The notes beneath the pieces were generated by a model. The model had not been told where the DNA came from. It ran no database searches and saw only the letters and a list, made by a program, of their open reading frames with translations. Position numbers and translations under genes: made by a program. This document shows positions 17,157-26,899 of a DNA stretch of 64,000 nt, in pieces; within the stretch, counting starts at the first letter, position 1; the number at the start of each line of letters is the position of its first letter. The DNA lies in assembly GCA_905182255.1 (NCBI GenBank), contig CAJJAH010000002.1, forward strand, positions 124,001 through 188,000, in the 5' to 3' direction. This DNA comes from Cryomorphaceae bacterium BACL11 MAG-121001-bin54. GTDB taxonomy: Bacteria > Bacteroidota > Bacteroidia > Flavobacteriales > BACL11.

Positions 17157-18252
17157 ATGAAAAAAATACTTTTAACAACAATATGCTTGGCTTTTGCAAC
17201 TTTTAGTTTTTCTCAGCAACTTAGTAGGTATGTTGTGTCAAGTGGTGGTAATTATTCTAATGCTGGAGGATATAGTAATTCTTCAACTATTGGAGAGTCT
17301 ATGGTTACAACCCTTACTTCAGCCTCTAATGTCTTAACTCAAGGTTTTCAGCAGAGTTTCCCTCCTCTAACTTGTGATATTCCAACAAATTTACAATTAC
17401 AAACAGCCTTTGATGTTCAAGCTTGGGTTCAGTGGGATGAAATGAGTTCTGTTAGTGATAGTGTAGATTTTTATAAAGTACTATACAGAGCAGTTGGAGA
17501 TACTACTTGGCTTATTAAGCAAAAAACATATGATGGCAATCAGACTCCAATTGTTAAGGTAAGGCTTCAGTTCTTATCTGCTGCTACGCAATATGAGATG
17601 AAAATAAGAGCAGGATATAATTCTGGATGTATTTCAGATTTCAGTGCAATAAGTTATTTCAATACACTTTCTGAGTGTCCAAATATTACAAACTTATCTG
17701 CAACTTCTTTAAAGCCTAACAGAGTAAATTTTAATTGGGATACTATGGGGGTGTATAGCTTTCTTAGAATTAAATTAAGAGTTGATACCTTAAATGCTTC
17801 TTGGATGAATGCTGGTGGTTTTGGAGTTTTTTACCCTCTAACTTCTAAATCTAAGAACGGATTAACACCTGGCCAATCATATAGAGCGCAAGCGAGAACT
17901 TGGTGTGACCCAAATGGAGGTTCTTATAGAGCGACAGGATGGACATCTCCAATTTTATGGACACAACCTAATGCAATAAGATTAGAAGGTGGTACATCTA
18001 TTCAATAACTTAGCTATTTACCCTAACCCATCAAGAGATGTATTTAACATCAGCTTTACAAGTGAAGAAATTCAAGATTTAGAAGTTAGAGTGATTAATC
18101 TAATAGGAGAGGAGCTTATAAATGAAAGCTTAGAGAAGTTTATTGGTGAGTATACTAAAGCAATTAATTTAGCTAATTATACTAAAGGAATTTACTTCTT
18201 AGAAATCTCAACTAATAATGGAATAATTAATAAGAAAATGATATTGCAATAA
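17157..18252 (+). pseudogene. Frameshifted secreted protein with fibronectin III-like domains and a T9SS sorting tail
   Basis: The first frame (17157-18008) encodes a signal peptide (MKKILL...FSFSQ), a short repeat-rich start and two Fn3-like units (CDIPTNLQLQTAF..., CPNITNLSATSL...). It stops just after RLEGGTSIQ. The next frame, from about 18004 to 18252, encodes the missing sorting domain: NNLAIYPNPSRDVFNI to GIYFLEIS...KKMILQ. Dropping one base, C18003, joins them as GGTSI-NNLAIYPNP with no other change. The break is recent or a sequencing error. Without the tail the product would not be sorted by T9SS. It was probably an adhesin-like surface protein. Confidence 0.85.
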
Positions 18253-18277
18253 ATCTCTAAAAAATATAAAACAAAAG

Positions 18278-18304
18278 ACCTACCCTAATAAGTAGGTTTT
18301 TTTT
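18278..18304 (+). terminator. Terminator after the T9SS cargo gene
   Basis: ACCTAC (18278-18283) pairs with GTAGGT (18292-18297), followed by a run of eight T residues. The stem is short. Confidence 0.6.
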
Positions 18305-18385
18305 AGAAATGTGACTAACTGTATAATAGTTTTTTAATTATATAAAAGAAAAAGTAGGCATTGCCCTAGTTATCTGCTTTATTCC

Positions 18386-18393
18386 TATTTTTG
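18386..18393 (+). promoter_or_regulatory. -7 box of the DEAD-box helicase gene
   Basis: TATTTTTG fits TAnnTTTG, 13 bases before the first ATG. A TTG lies at 18361-18363 with a 22-base spacer. Confidence 0.6.
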
Positions 18394-18406
18394 CAACAAA
18401 TTAATA

Positions 18407-19756
18407 ATGATGAGCAATTTTAGCGAAATTAACCTTAACAAGCAATTGAAAAATGCAATTGATGATTTAGGTTTTCAGAAACAAACTCCTATTCAGAAAG
18501 AAACATATTCCAAGATACTAGCAGGAAAAGATCTTGTAGGAATTGCCCAAACAGGAACAGGAAAAACTATTGCTTATTGTTTACCACTATTACAAGAGTT
18601 AAGTTATTCAAAACAAAATAATCCTAGAATATTAATCTTAGTACCAACTAGGGAACTAGTCGCTCAAGTTGTAGAAACCCTAGAACAGTTAACAAAATAC
18701 ATTACTTGTCGTGTTGTTGGTGTTTATGGAGGAACTAACATGAATACACAAAAGAAGTGGTTAGAAAATGGAGCTGATATTGTAGTAGCTACTCCAGGAA
18801 GATTGTATGATTTAGCACTTTGTCGTGCCTTACAATTAAAAGGAGTAAAAAAAGTAGTAATTGATGAAGTAGATGTAATGCTTGATTTAGGGTTTCGCTT
18901 TCAATTGACTAATATCTTTGAATTACTTTCTATAAGAAAACAAAACATAATGTTTTCGGCAACTATGACAGAGGAAGTTTCAGAATTAATTAATAGTTTT
19001 TTTAGTAATCCAGAAAAAATACAAATTGCATTAAGCGGAACACCACTTGATAATATATCTCAAACAAAATATGCTGTTCCTAATTACTATTCAAAAGAAA
19101 ATCTATTAGCAAATATCCTTAGTGATAAGGGTGAAATGAAAAAAGTCTTAGTATTTGTTTCTAGTAAGAAAATTGCAGATAGATTGTATGAATCGATGTC
19201 GGAGTTTTATCTTTCTGATCTAGCCGTAATTCATTCCAATAAATCACAAAACTATAGGTTTAGGTCAATTAATCAATATGATGAAGGAAAGGTTAGAATA
19301 TTAATTGCTACGGACATAATTGCTAGAGGATTAGATTTAGATAAAATATCGCATGTAATCAACTTTGATACCCCAACTTTTGCTGAAAACTACATGCATA
19401 GAATTGGACGTACAGGAAGGGCAGAAGAAAAAGGAAAATCTATCTTATTCTACACCGAAAGAGAAGACTATTATTGCGATAAGATTGAGGAATTAATGGG
19501 AACAAAAATTCTTGAATTAGAAATACCTGAAGAAGTAGAAATTACTCAGCAATTAACAACTGAAGAGCATAGAGCAAACGGAAAGAATGTATTCAGAAAT
19601 GATAAGAAAGTAGAAAGAGAAAATTCTGGTTTCCATGAAAAAAGTGAGAAAAACCAGCAAGTAAATGATAGAGATCAATGGCGAAAAGCTAGAGATAGAA
19701 AATACAAAAGATCAATATCAAGAGGTGATAAGGGAGTAAACCTAAGAAAGAAATAG
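18407..19756 (+). CDS. DEAD-box RNA helicase with DEVD motif II
   Basis: A 449-residue ATP-dependent RNA helicase. The Q motif lies near residue 22. Motif I is AQTGTGKT (47-54), Ia PTRELVAQ, motif II D153-E-V-D156 instead of DEAD, III SAT, V ARGLD and VI HRIGRTGR. The last 60 residues are basic and polar, typical of an RNA-binding tail. Two consecutive ATG codons (18407, 18410) could start it. It overlaps the next gene by one base. It likely acts in ribosome assembly or mRNA turnover. Confidence 0.93.
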   Translation: MMSNFSEINLNKQLKNAIDDLGFQKQTPIQKETYSKILAGKDLVGIAQTGTGKTIAYCLPLLQELSYSKQNNPRILILVPTRELVAQVVETLEQLTKYITCRVVGVYGGTNMNTQKKWLENGADIVVATPGRLYDLALCRALQLKGVKKVVIDEVDVMLDLGFRFQLTNIFELLSIRKQNIMFSATMTEEVSELINSFFSNPEKIQIALSGTPLDNISQTKYAVPNYYSKENLLANILSDKGEMKKVLVFVSSKKIADRLYESMSEFYLSDLAVIHSNKSQNYRFRSINQYDEGKVRILIATDIIARGLDLDKISHVINFDTPTFAENYMHRIGRTGRAEEKGKSILFYTEREDYYCDKIEELMGTKILELEIPEEVEITQQLTTEEHRANGKNVFRNDKKVERENSGFHEKSEKNQQVNDRDQWRKARDRKYKRSISRGDKGVNLRKK

Positions 19757-20172
19757 TGTTAACTAAATCAGTAATAATTTCTGAACTTAATAAGCAATTA
19801 CTAAGAAAATTAACCTATTTAAAGACTAACCTAAAACAAGCAATTGAATCTAGAAACTCTGACACAAAGAGTAGTGCTGGAGATAAATTTGAAACAAGCC
19901 GTGAAATGGCTCAGATTGAAATTCATAAAATTGAAATTGAAATTTTAAAAACTCAACAATTCATTACTGATTTATTTAGCAAAGTCACACAATTAATTAT
20001 TACAGATAAAGGAGCTTTTCTAATTTCAATTCCATTTGGTAAATTAATATTGAATGATGAAAAAATATTTTGTATTTCAAAAAATGCTCCCATCGCAAAA
20101 CATCTTATTACAACTAAAAAAAATAATAATTTTTTTTATAATGATATGAAATATAATATAATAGGTGGCTAG
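19756..20172 (+). CDS. GreA/GreB-like small protein
   Basis: A 138-residue protein starting at GTG 19756, which shares its G with the helicase stop. The N-terminal half is helical, with SSAGDKFETSREMAQIEI resembling the coiled-coil arm of GreA-type factors. The C-terminal half (KGAFLISIPFGKL, CISKNAPIAKHL, YNDMKYNI) resembles the GreA FKBP-like domain, including an APIAKHL version of the SPIGKAL motif. GreA factors rescue backtracked RNA polymerase. Related flavobacterial proteins are often carelessly named. The function is an inference from these motifs. Confidence 0.6.
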   Translation: MLTKSVIISELNKQLLRKLTYLKTNLKQAIESRNSDTKSSAGDKFETSREMAQIEIHKIEIEILKTQQFITDLFSKVTQLIITDKGAFLISIPFGKLILNDEKIFCISKNAPIAKHLITTKKNNNFFYNDMKYNIIGG

Positions 20173-20268
20173 ATTAAATAGTACATATTTACTATTATTA
20201 TTAATTAAAGAATAGTGAAAAAAGTAAAAACATATTATATCTTTATAGATTAAAAATATATAATAAAC

Positions 20269-21384
20269 ATGGAATTATTTAAAGAAGAACATACAATTTT
20301 TCCTACTACATATAATGAAATTCTCCAAAGAGTACGTTCTATTGACCCAGTTAAATATGGATCTACACGTAATTACATAAATGGTGCAATAACCTATTTA
20401 TCTCCATACATTTCTAGAGGGGTAATTTCTACAAAATTTATACTGGAAGAAGTTTTAAAAAAAGGATATAATGCTAAGCAAATTGAAAAGTTTATTCAAG
20501 AATTAGCTTGGCGAGATTATTGGCAACAAGTATGGTGTAATAAAAATAATTTGATAAATAATGATTTAAAACATACTCAAAAATCTATTTCAAATTACTC
20601 AATTTCAAAAGTGACTGTGGAAGCAAAAACTGGTATTATAGCTATAGATAATGCAATTAATCAATTATACAAAACAGGTTATATGCATAATCACTTAAGA
20701 ATGTATATAGCATCACTTTCTTGTAATATAGCTAAAAGCCATTGGAAATTCCCTTCAAAATGGATGTACTACCATCTACTAGACGCAGATTGGGGTAGTA
20801 ATGCCTTAAACTGGCAATGGGTAGCAGGAACAAATTCTAATAAGAAATATTTTGCAAATCAAAACAACATAGATAGATTCTGTTTTACAAATCAAAAAGA
20901 AACATTTTTAGATGTTCCTTATGAAGACTTTATAACTCTTGAAACACCAGAAATTTTAAAAAAATGTGAATCTATTACTCTAAAAACTATATTACCTAAG
21001 CAGGAAAATTTAGAAATAGACTCAGCTCTTCCAAGTTGTATTTATAACTTTTATAACCTAGATCCTTTATGGAAAAAGAACGATTCAGTTAACAGAATAC
21101 TTTTACTTGAACCATCTCATTTTGAGCAGTATCCAGTATCTAAAAAAACAATTGATTTTATTATTAAACTTTCAAAGGAAAATTTGGTAGATATTCAAAT
21201 CTATGTGGGGGAGTTTAACAATCTTGTTTCAGAATATAAGCTAGAAAGCTTATTTTTTAAGGAGCATCCTTTAAATAAACATTATAAAGGCAATGAAGAT
21301 GCTAGAGATTGGATGTTTGAAGTGAGAGGGTATTTTCCTTCCTTCTTTTCATTTTGGAAAAAATGTGAAAAGCAACTTAAATAA
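20269..21384 (+). CDS. Photolyase-family FAD-binding protein lacking the N-terminal antenna domain
   Basis: A 371-residue protein. It starts directly with the FAD-binding helical domain of photolyases (about 1-215), without the usual N-terminal alpha/beta domain. The flavin/substrate segment [17 protein letters not shown] keeps the Asn and both Trp of canonical photolyases. The last 100 residues ([18 protein letters not shown]...[10 protein letters not shown]) look like an alpha/beta fold placed after the FAD domain, as if permuted. DNA repair under light is plausible but unproven. It is first in a three-gene flavoprotein operon and overlaps the next gene as TAATG. Confidence 0.85.
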   Translation: MELFKEEHTIFPTTYNEILQRVRSIDPVKYGSTRNYINGAITYLSPYISRGVISTKFILEEVLKKGYNAKQIEKFIQELAWRDYWQQVWCNKNNLINNDLKHTQKSISNYSISKVTVEAKTGIIAIDNAINQLYKTGYMHNHLRMYIASLSCNIAKSHWKFPSKWMYYHLLDADWGSNALNWQWVAGTNSNKKYFANQNNIDRFCFTNQKETFLDVPYEDFITLETPEILKKCESITLKTILPKQENLEIDSALPSCIYNFYNLDPLWKKNDSVNRILLLEPSHFEQYPVSKKTIDFIIKLSKENLVDIQIYVGEFNNLVSEYKLESLFFKEHPLNKHYKGNEDARDWMFEVRGYFPSFFSFWKKCEKQLK

Positions 21385-22841
21385 TGCATAAAGAAACGGT
21401 AAATATTGTTTGGTTAAAACGCGATATTAGATCTCAAGATCACGCTCCTTTATTAAAAGCAGAACGTGATGGCATCCCATATCATATTTTTTATTTGTTT
21501 GAACCTTCAAACATAAACTACCCAGATACTAGCATACGACACCTAAAGTTTGTATACCATTCTCTTTTGGTACTAAATAAAAAGCTCGCACCTTTTAATA
21601 GAAGAGTGGAAATATTTTATGCAGAGGCCCAAACAGTATTTGAAAGCATGCAGAAGCAGTTAGATATAAGGTCTATCTTTAGCTACCAAGAAAGCGGAAC
21701 TCAACAATCATGGAATCGTGATAAATTAATTAAAAGTTTATGTAAAGCTCATCACATTGACTGGCAAGAATCCCAACGTGATGGAATTCTAAGAGGAATT
21801 AAAAATCGTAAAAACTGGAGCAAGAAGTGGCATAAAAAAATGCATACTCCTGTACTTGAAAACACATATACTATTTCAAATACCCCATTTCTAAATCATA
21901 ATTTTTTATTACCTAATAAATTTGAAAATCAAATAAAGACTTATAATAAAGAATACCAACCCGCAGGAGAAATAAACGCTTGGAGATATTTAAAATCATT
22001 TACAGATAAAAGAGGATTTAATTATCAGAAACACATTTCAAAACCAAATGAAAGTAGGATATCTTGCAGTAGACTATCACCATATCTAGCTTGGGGAAAC
22101 ATAAGTATTAAACAAGCCTTTCAATTTATTGGTACACATCGAAATGGAACTAAAAATAGTGGAGCATTTTCAGCAATGCTTACAAGATTACACTGGCATT
22201 GTCATTTTATTCAAAAATTTGAAGTAGAATGCGATTATGAAACCGCTTGTATTAATAATGGCTATGAGTTGTTGACACATGACAAAAATAAAAATTTAAT
22301 AAAAGCATGGAAAGAGGGGAGTACAGGCTTTCCACTAGTAGATGCATGTATGCGAGCTGTTAAAGAAACAGGCTGGATAAACTTTAGAATGCGAGCTATG
22401 TTGGTATCTTTTTTCACCTTCAACTTAGATCAAGATTGGAGAGATGGTACTTATCATTTAGCACAACAGTTTTTAGATTATGAACCAGGGATTCATTTTC
22501 CGCAGTTTCAGATGCAAGCAGGTACAACAGGAATAAATACCATTCGTTTATACAATCCTGTAAAAAACTCTCAAGAGCATGATTCAGAAGGTATATTTAT
22601 TAAAAAATGGGTGCCTGAACTTAGTAAGGTACCAATAGCATACATTCATGAACCTTGGAAGATGTCAGCTATGGAACAAATGTTCTGTGGGGTAATAATA
22701 GGGGAAAATTATCCACTTCCAATAGTCGATCTTCAAAATAGTTCTAGAATGGCACGAGCTAAAATATGGGCACATAAAAAACACCCAGCCGTACAAAAGG
22801 AAAAGAAACGTCTCTTACAAACACATGTTAATCTAAAATGA
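21384..22841 (+). CDS. Cryptochrome/photolyase-family protein with a non-canonical flavin pocket
   Basis: A 485-residue protein with both domains: an N-terminal alpha/beta photolyase domain (about 5-165, beginning [15 protein letters not shown]) and a C-terminal FAD domain. Where E. coli photolyase reads A-N-N-G-G-W-Q-W, this protein reads I-H-F-P-Q-F-Q-M. The Asn facing flavin N5 is thus His, the proximal Trp of the electron chain (W382) is Phe, and the dimer-binding Trp is Met. These changes favour a cryptochrome-like or altered repair role over a standard CPD photolyase. It is co-translated with its neighbour. Confidence 0.85.
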   Translation: MHKETVNIVWLKRDIRSQDHAPLLKAERDGIPYHIFYLFEPSNINYPDTSIRHLKFVYHSLLVLNKKLAPFNRRVEIFYAEAQTVFESMQKQLDIRSIFSYQESGTQQSWNRDKLIKSLCKAHHIDWQESQRDGILRGIKNRKNWSKKWHKKMHTPVLENTYTISNTPFLNHNFLLPNKFENQIKTYNKEYQPAGEINAWRYLKSFTDKRGFNYQKHISKPNESRISCSRLSPYLAWGNISIKQAFQFIGTHRNGTKNSGAFSAMLTRLHWHCHFIQKFEVECDYETACINNGYELLTHDKNKNLIKAWKEGSTGFPLVDACMRAVKETGWINFRMRAMLVSFFTFNLDQDWRDGTYHLAQQFLDYEPGIHFPQFQMQAGTTGINTIRLYNPVKNSQEHDSEGIFIKKWVPELSKVPIAYIHEPWKMSAMEQMFCGVIIGENYPLPIVDLQNSSRMARAKIWAHKKHPAVQKEKKRLLQTHVNLK

Positions 22842-22934
22842 TCTATGTAAATTAGAGACAAAGATGGAATATGTAAATTTTAATTTTTTTCTTTTATTAT
22901 ATAAATAAAAACAAAAGCTTAGAAAGCAAAAAAT

Positions 22935-24185
22935 ATGAATAGGAAAGACTATAAAATACATATTATTGGTGGTGGAGTAAGTGGATTAATAGCCGCTAAG
23001 GTATTAGAAGAAAACGGCTTTAAACCAACTGTAATAGAAGCAACAGATCGGGCTGGGGGACGCATAAAAACTGATATTATTGAAGGTTATCAATTAGATC
23101 ATGGTTTTCAAGTAATATTGACAGCTTATCCTGCTGTTAAAAAATATCTAGATTACAAGGCTCTAGACTTACAGAATTTTTTGCCTGGGGCTTCTATTTT
23201 TAAAGCTAATAAACAAAGTATTATAGGTGATCCTTTACGAGACGTTTCATTGCTAATTTCTACCTTATTTTCAGGAATTGGCACTATTTCTGATAAGATT
23301 AAAATACTAAAGCTTAACCATGAAATAAAAAAGAAATCTCTGACTGATATCTTTTCAGAAAAAGAACAAACTACTATTAGTTACTTAAGAGAACTTGGGT
23401 TTTCTAAAGAAATACTTAATGATTTCTTTATTCCATTTTTTAGCGGCATTTTTCTTGAAAATAAATTAGAAACATCAAGTAGAATGTTTGAATTCGTCTA
23501 TAAAATGTTTGGTGAAGGCCATGCAGCGATTCCAAAAGCAGGAATGGAGGCAATTCCAAAGCAATTGTTAAACAATTTAAAAACTACAACTTTCCAATAC
23601 AATACAAAAGTAACATCTGTAGAAGAGGGAGAAATTACACTTAAAAATGGAAGTAAGTTAGTAAGCGATTTTACAATTTTAACAATCCCCGCAAATAGCT
23701 TAGTATCAAGTCTTAAAAAAAATTCTACAAAATGGAGGTCATGCATAACACTATATTTTGAAACCAACATAAGAGTTATAAATAGGCCATTAATTGGTTT
23801 GATTGCAAAAAAAAATAGTTTAGTGAATAATATAGTTTACAACAGCAGCTTATGCAGTACAACAAAACCTGAGAATGAACTCCTGTGTGTTACTGTTATA
23901 GATGACCAAGGGCTCACTAACCTTAAATTAGTTAAAGCTGTTAAGGAAGAGCTAAAAATACTTTGTGATATTTCCGTAGTTCGATTAATTAAACAATACC
24001 AAATTAATAAAGCGTTGCCAATACTTAAAAATTTAAAATACGAAATGAAACCTTCTAAAACACGTCTATCAAAAAGTTTATTCATTGCAGGTGACACACA
24101 ATTAAATGCCTCATTTAATGCAGCTATGATTTCTGGGGAACTGGCGGCATTAGAATTAATTAAAGCCGCAACTAATAGAATTTAG
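22935..24185 (+). CDS. Amine-oxidase/phytoene-desaturase-type FAD oxidoreductase
   Basis: A 416-residue flavoprotein. The N-terminal dinucleotide fold is IIGGGVSGLIAAK (about 10-22) with the acidic ending VIEATDRAGGR. The GYQLDHGFQV segment is typical of NAD(P)/FAD oxidases of the protoporphyrinogen oxidase and carotenoid desaturase superfamily. The C-terminal block is FIAGDTQLNASFNAAMISGE. It follows the two photolyase-family genes by 93 bases on the same strand, so it may belong to the same light-related unit. The substrate is unknown. Confidence 0.82.
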   Translation: MNRKDYKIHIIGGGVSGLIAAKVLEENGFKPTVIEATDRAGGRIKTDIIEGYQLDHGFQVILTAYPAVKKYLDYKALDLQNFLPGASIFKANKQSIIGDPLRDVSLLISTLFSGIGTISDKIKILKLNHEIKKKSLTDIFSEKEQTTISYLRELGFSKEILNDFFIPFFSGIFLENKLETSSRMFEFVYKMFGEGHAAIPKAGMEAIPKQLLNNLKTTTFQYNTKVTSVEEGEITLKNGSKLVSDFTILTIPANSLVSSLKKNSTKWRSCITLYFETNIRVINRPLIGLIAKKNSLVNNIVYNSSLCSTTKPENELLCVTVIDDQGLTNLKLVKAVKEELKILCDISVVRLIKQYQINKALPILKNLKYEMKPSKTRLSKSLFIAGDTQLNASFNAAMISGELAALELIKAATNRI

Positions 24186-24205
24186 TTATAGTTATAAAAT
24201 TATTG

Positions 24206-24238
24206 TTCTATAATCCCTAAGTAAAAATCATTATAGAA
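24206..24238. repeat. Inverted repeat between convergent genes, possible terminator
   Basis: TTCTATAAT (24206-24214) and ATTATAGAA (24230-24238) form a nine-base-pair stem with a 15-base loop just after the amine-oxidase gene. No strong T run follows, so termination is only possible. The rest of 24239-24353 shows nothing I can support. Confidence 0.4.
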
Positions 24239-24353
24239 TCCTTATTAATTATGTATTACTAGATATAAACCATTTACCTATATTGTCCTATAATTAATAT
24301 TATGTTAAATTACAATATTTGTAATTACACCCTACTAATAATAATTAGAAAAC

Positions 24354-26846
24354 TTAATTACTTAAAAAGGAATCTATAAGATATAATAAATATTCTTTAT
24401 GCTGTTTTGATTGCAAATCTCCAACGCTCGTTTTAAGATTTGATTTTAACCATGAAATATTGTAGAAAGCAGAACTTTTAGACATATTATCATATCTTGA
24501 TTTTGAATCTAAAATTTTCAATAATCGATTAACATATGTTGTTTGAAGATTCTGTCTTATAGTAGAAATATCTGTGTTAAAATCTGATTCAAAAATAGAA
24601 TTTCTTAAATCAATCATATAATATGGAAGTTTGTAATCATTTCCGTATAAACTAGAGTTAGAAAATCTCAGCAAAACATTAGGATGAAGCAAATGATTAA
24701 GTAATCTATTTTGGTACGAAAGTATTCTTTGATGAATTGTAGGATCAGTAGAAACCTTAAATCCCCTTCTTTGGGTCTGTAAATAAGGAATTAAATCTTT
24801 TTGCAGTAGCATTTTGTTACTAAATCCATATTTGGCAATTAAGGCAAGAGCTTCCTTCTGAGTTTTTTCATCAACACATTCAAATGGTTTGTTAATTGAT
24901 TTTTGATTAATATGTGAAAGATCAATCTTCACACCACCAATTTGTCTTGAAACAATATTCAATGTTTGATAGTAAGAATAGACTAATGTTCTATATGATC
25001 GATATAGTTCTTCATATGTATTATTTTCACTAGTATATTTGGTTTTTAAATCTTTTAAAATCTCAAAAATCATCTCAATTTTATCTGAAGAATGTTCAAT
25101 TTGAGTATTTGAAAGATCATAAATCATAGCATTAGGATCAGTTCCTTTTCCGGGTGATCTCATATCTAAAGCATCATTTGCAAATGCAAGTTCCTTTTCA
25201 GTAGATCTAGATAATATATCAGCTAATAATTTATCTTCATTTTCAGAATCATTATATTCAGTATACCCAAATTCAATTGCCCATATATCGTAATATCCAG
25301 GCTTAACATCAAAATAGAGACCTTGATTATTAGGGTCCTTTGTTATATTAATAGCAGGATAATCCATTACAGAAGATGTGACACCTCTTTCTTTTACAAT
25401 CTCTTTATTATTTAATTCATCATTACTAAGAAGTGTACTCGCTTTAAAATTGTGATTTAATCCAAGTGTATGACCAACTTCATGTAAAACTAATCTGTAT
25501 AGTGATTGTTTAACTAATTCTTTTTCGAGTTCATCAGATAAGTTCATGTTCTTAATATAATTTAAGCCAAATGAATTTTCTATCTGCTGAAACTTTGATG
25601 CTGAACAAATGTGATTACCAAGATTATGAGATTCATTAAATAAATCATCTGCAACTATTCTATTTGTAATATAAGACCACTCTAGCATTATATCAGCTCC
25701 TAGAATCTCACCTGTCCTAGGATTAACAAATGAAGGACCATATCCTCCCCATGGTGGATTCGGAGAAGATGTCCATCGCAAAACATTATATCTTATATCA
25801 CCAGCATCCCAATCAGCAGTATCAGGTTGAACTTTAACCTGAATAGCATTTATAAAACCTGCTTTCTCAAAAGCTATATTCCATCTTTCAACACCTTCTT
25901 TTATAATATCTCTAAATTCAAATGGTGTTGTATTTTCAATCCACCAAACGATAGGTTTAATAGGTTCCGAAAGAAATTGTGTTGTATCCTTTTTTACTAA
26001 TTTCCATTTATTAATAAAATCTCTATAATTAACTTGGTCCACGCTAGTCATATCATTAGATTTAGTAGTAAAAAAGCCTACTCTGGAATCATCTTTTCTA
26101 GATTTGAAATTATTATCTGGCATTTTAACCAAACTATGCTGAACAAGAACAGATACATTTCTAGAATCAGTAATTGCCCCCCCTCCTCTTTTTGAAGGAT
26201 ATTTACTTTCATAAAAATAATTAACTACAATATCGGTATTTTCTGGATAATTTCTGATTTTATCATATCTAGTTTTATTCTTACTTAAGTTGCCAAGTTT
26301 AAATCCTTTATACGCTCCAGGGTATGAGTATTTAATTTGTTGAAAAGATTCATTAAGAAAAATATTATCTGCATTTAGTAGAAACCTTTTTTTATCTTCA
26401 CTAGTAGCAATAATTGTCTCTGAAATAATAATTGGAGTATTAATATTAGTGTTTTCTGCCTTCTTAAGCGGGCTTTCATCATCAAAATAAAAAGAAGTGT
26501 TTTCTATGGTAAAGTCAATTTTATCATAGAATTTATTAATCTTAATTATTTTTGAACCTCTATAACTACCTTTCACAGCTCCAGCATCAGTAACTCCATT
26601 TTCAATATAGCTAAAATAAATAAACTCTTTATCAAGGTGAGTTGAATCAATTTCAATGTATGATTTTCCATCCTTTTTGTTCTGGTAAATCGTAAATAAA
26701 CCTTTGAATACTTCATGATTTTTTGTCTTTAACTCAATAGGATCAGAAATTTTAGTCTTAGTGTTCTTGCTAAATATATTCTGAGATGTTATTTGAGAAT
26801 TAAATATTATTGATATGATTAATAATAAGATTATTCTAATTTTCAT
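24354..26846 (-). CDS. Secreted zinc metalloprotease of the metzincin type (DUF5117/DUF4953-like)
   Basis: An 830-residue protein with a signal peptide (about 1-22, ending SQITSQ). The zinc motif H455-E-V-G-H459-T-L-G-L-N-H465 is the full HExxHxxGxxH, and a Met-turn SVMDYP follows near residue 490. Flanking regions match the large Bacteroidota zinc-dependent metalloproteases (DUF5117 N-terminal, DUF5118-like). It lacks a T9SS tail, so it probably acts in the periplasm or is released by another route. Substrates are unknown. It lies downstream of the TPR and M16 protease genes. Confidence 0.88.
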   Translation of the reverse strand: MKIRIILLLIISIIFNSQITSQNIFSKNTKTKISDPIELKTKNHEVFKGLFTIYQNKKDGKSYIEIDSTHLDKEFIYFSYIENGVTDAGAVKGSYRGSKIIKINKFYDKIDFTIENTSFYFDDESPLKKAENTNINTPIIISETIIATSEDKKRFLLNADNIFLNESFQQIKYSYPGAYKGFKLGNLSKNKTRYDKIRNYPENTDIVVNYFYESKYPSKRGGGAITDSRNVSVLVQHSLVKMPDNNFKSRKDDSRVGFFTTKSNDMTSVDQVNYRDFINKWKLVKKDTTQFLSEPIKPIVWWIENTTPFEFRDIIKEGVERWNIAFEKAGFINAIQVKVQPDTADWDAGDIRYNVLRWTSSPNPPWGGYGPSFVNPRTGEILGADIMLEWSYITNRIVADDLFNESHNLGNHICSASKFQQIENSFGLNYIKNMNLSDELEKELVKQSLYRLVLHEVGHTLGLNHNFKASTLLSNDELNNKEIVKERGVTSSVMDYPAINITKDPNNQGLYFDVKPGYYDIWAIEFGYTEYNDSENEDKLLADILSRSTEKELAFANDALDMRSPGKGTDPNAMIYDLSNTQIEHSSDKIEMIFEILKDLKTKYTSENNTYEELYRSYRTLVYSYYQTLNIVSRQIGGVKIDLSHINQKSINKPFECVDEKTQKEALALIAKYGFSNKMLLQKDLIPYLQTQRRGFKVSTDPTIHQRILSYQNRLLNHLLHPNVLLRFSNSSLYGNDYKLPYYMIDLRNSIFESDFNTDISTIRQNLQTTYVNRLLKILDSKSRYDNMSKSSAFYNISWLKSNLKTSVGDLQSKQHKEYLLYLIDSFLSN

Positions 26847-26899
26847 TTTTATAAATATTTGAATTAATAAAGGTTAAGAGTAGAAAGTAACTAATACTT

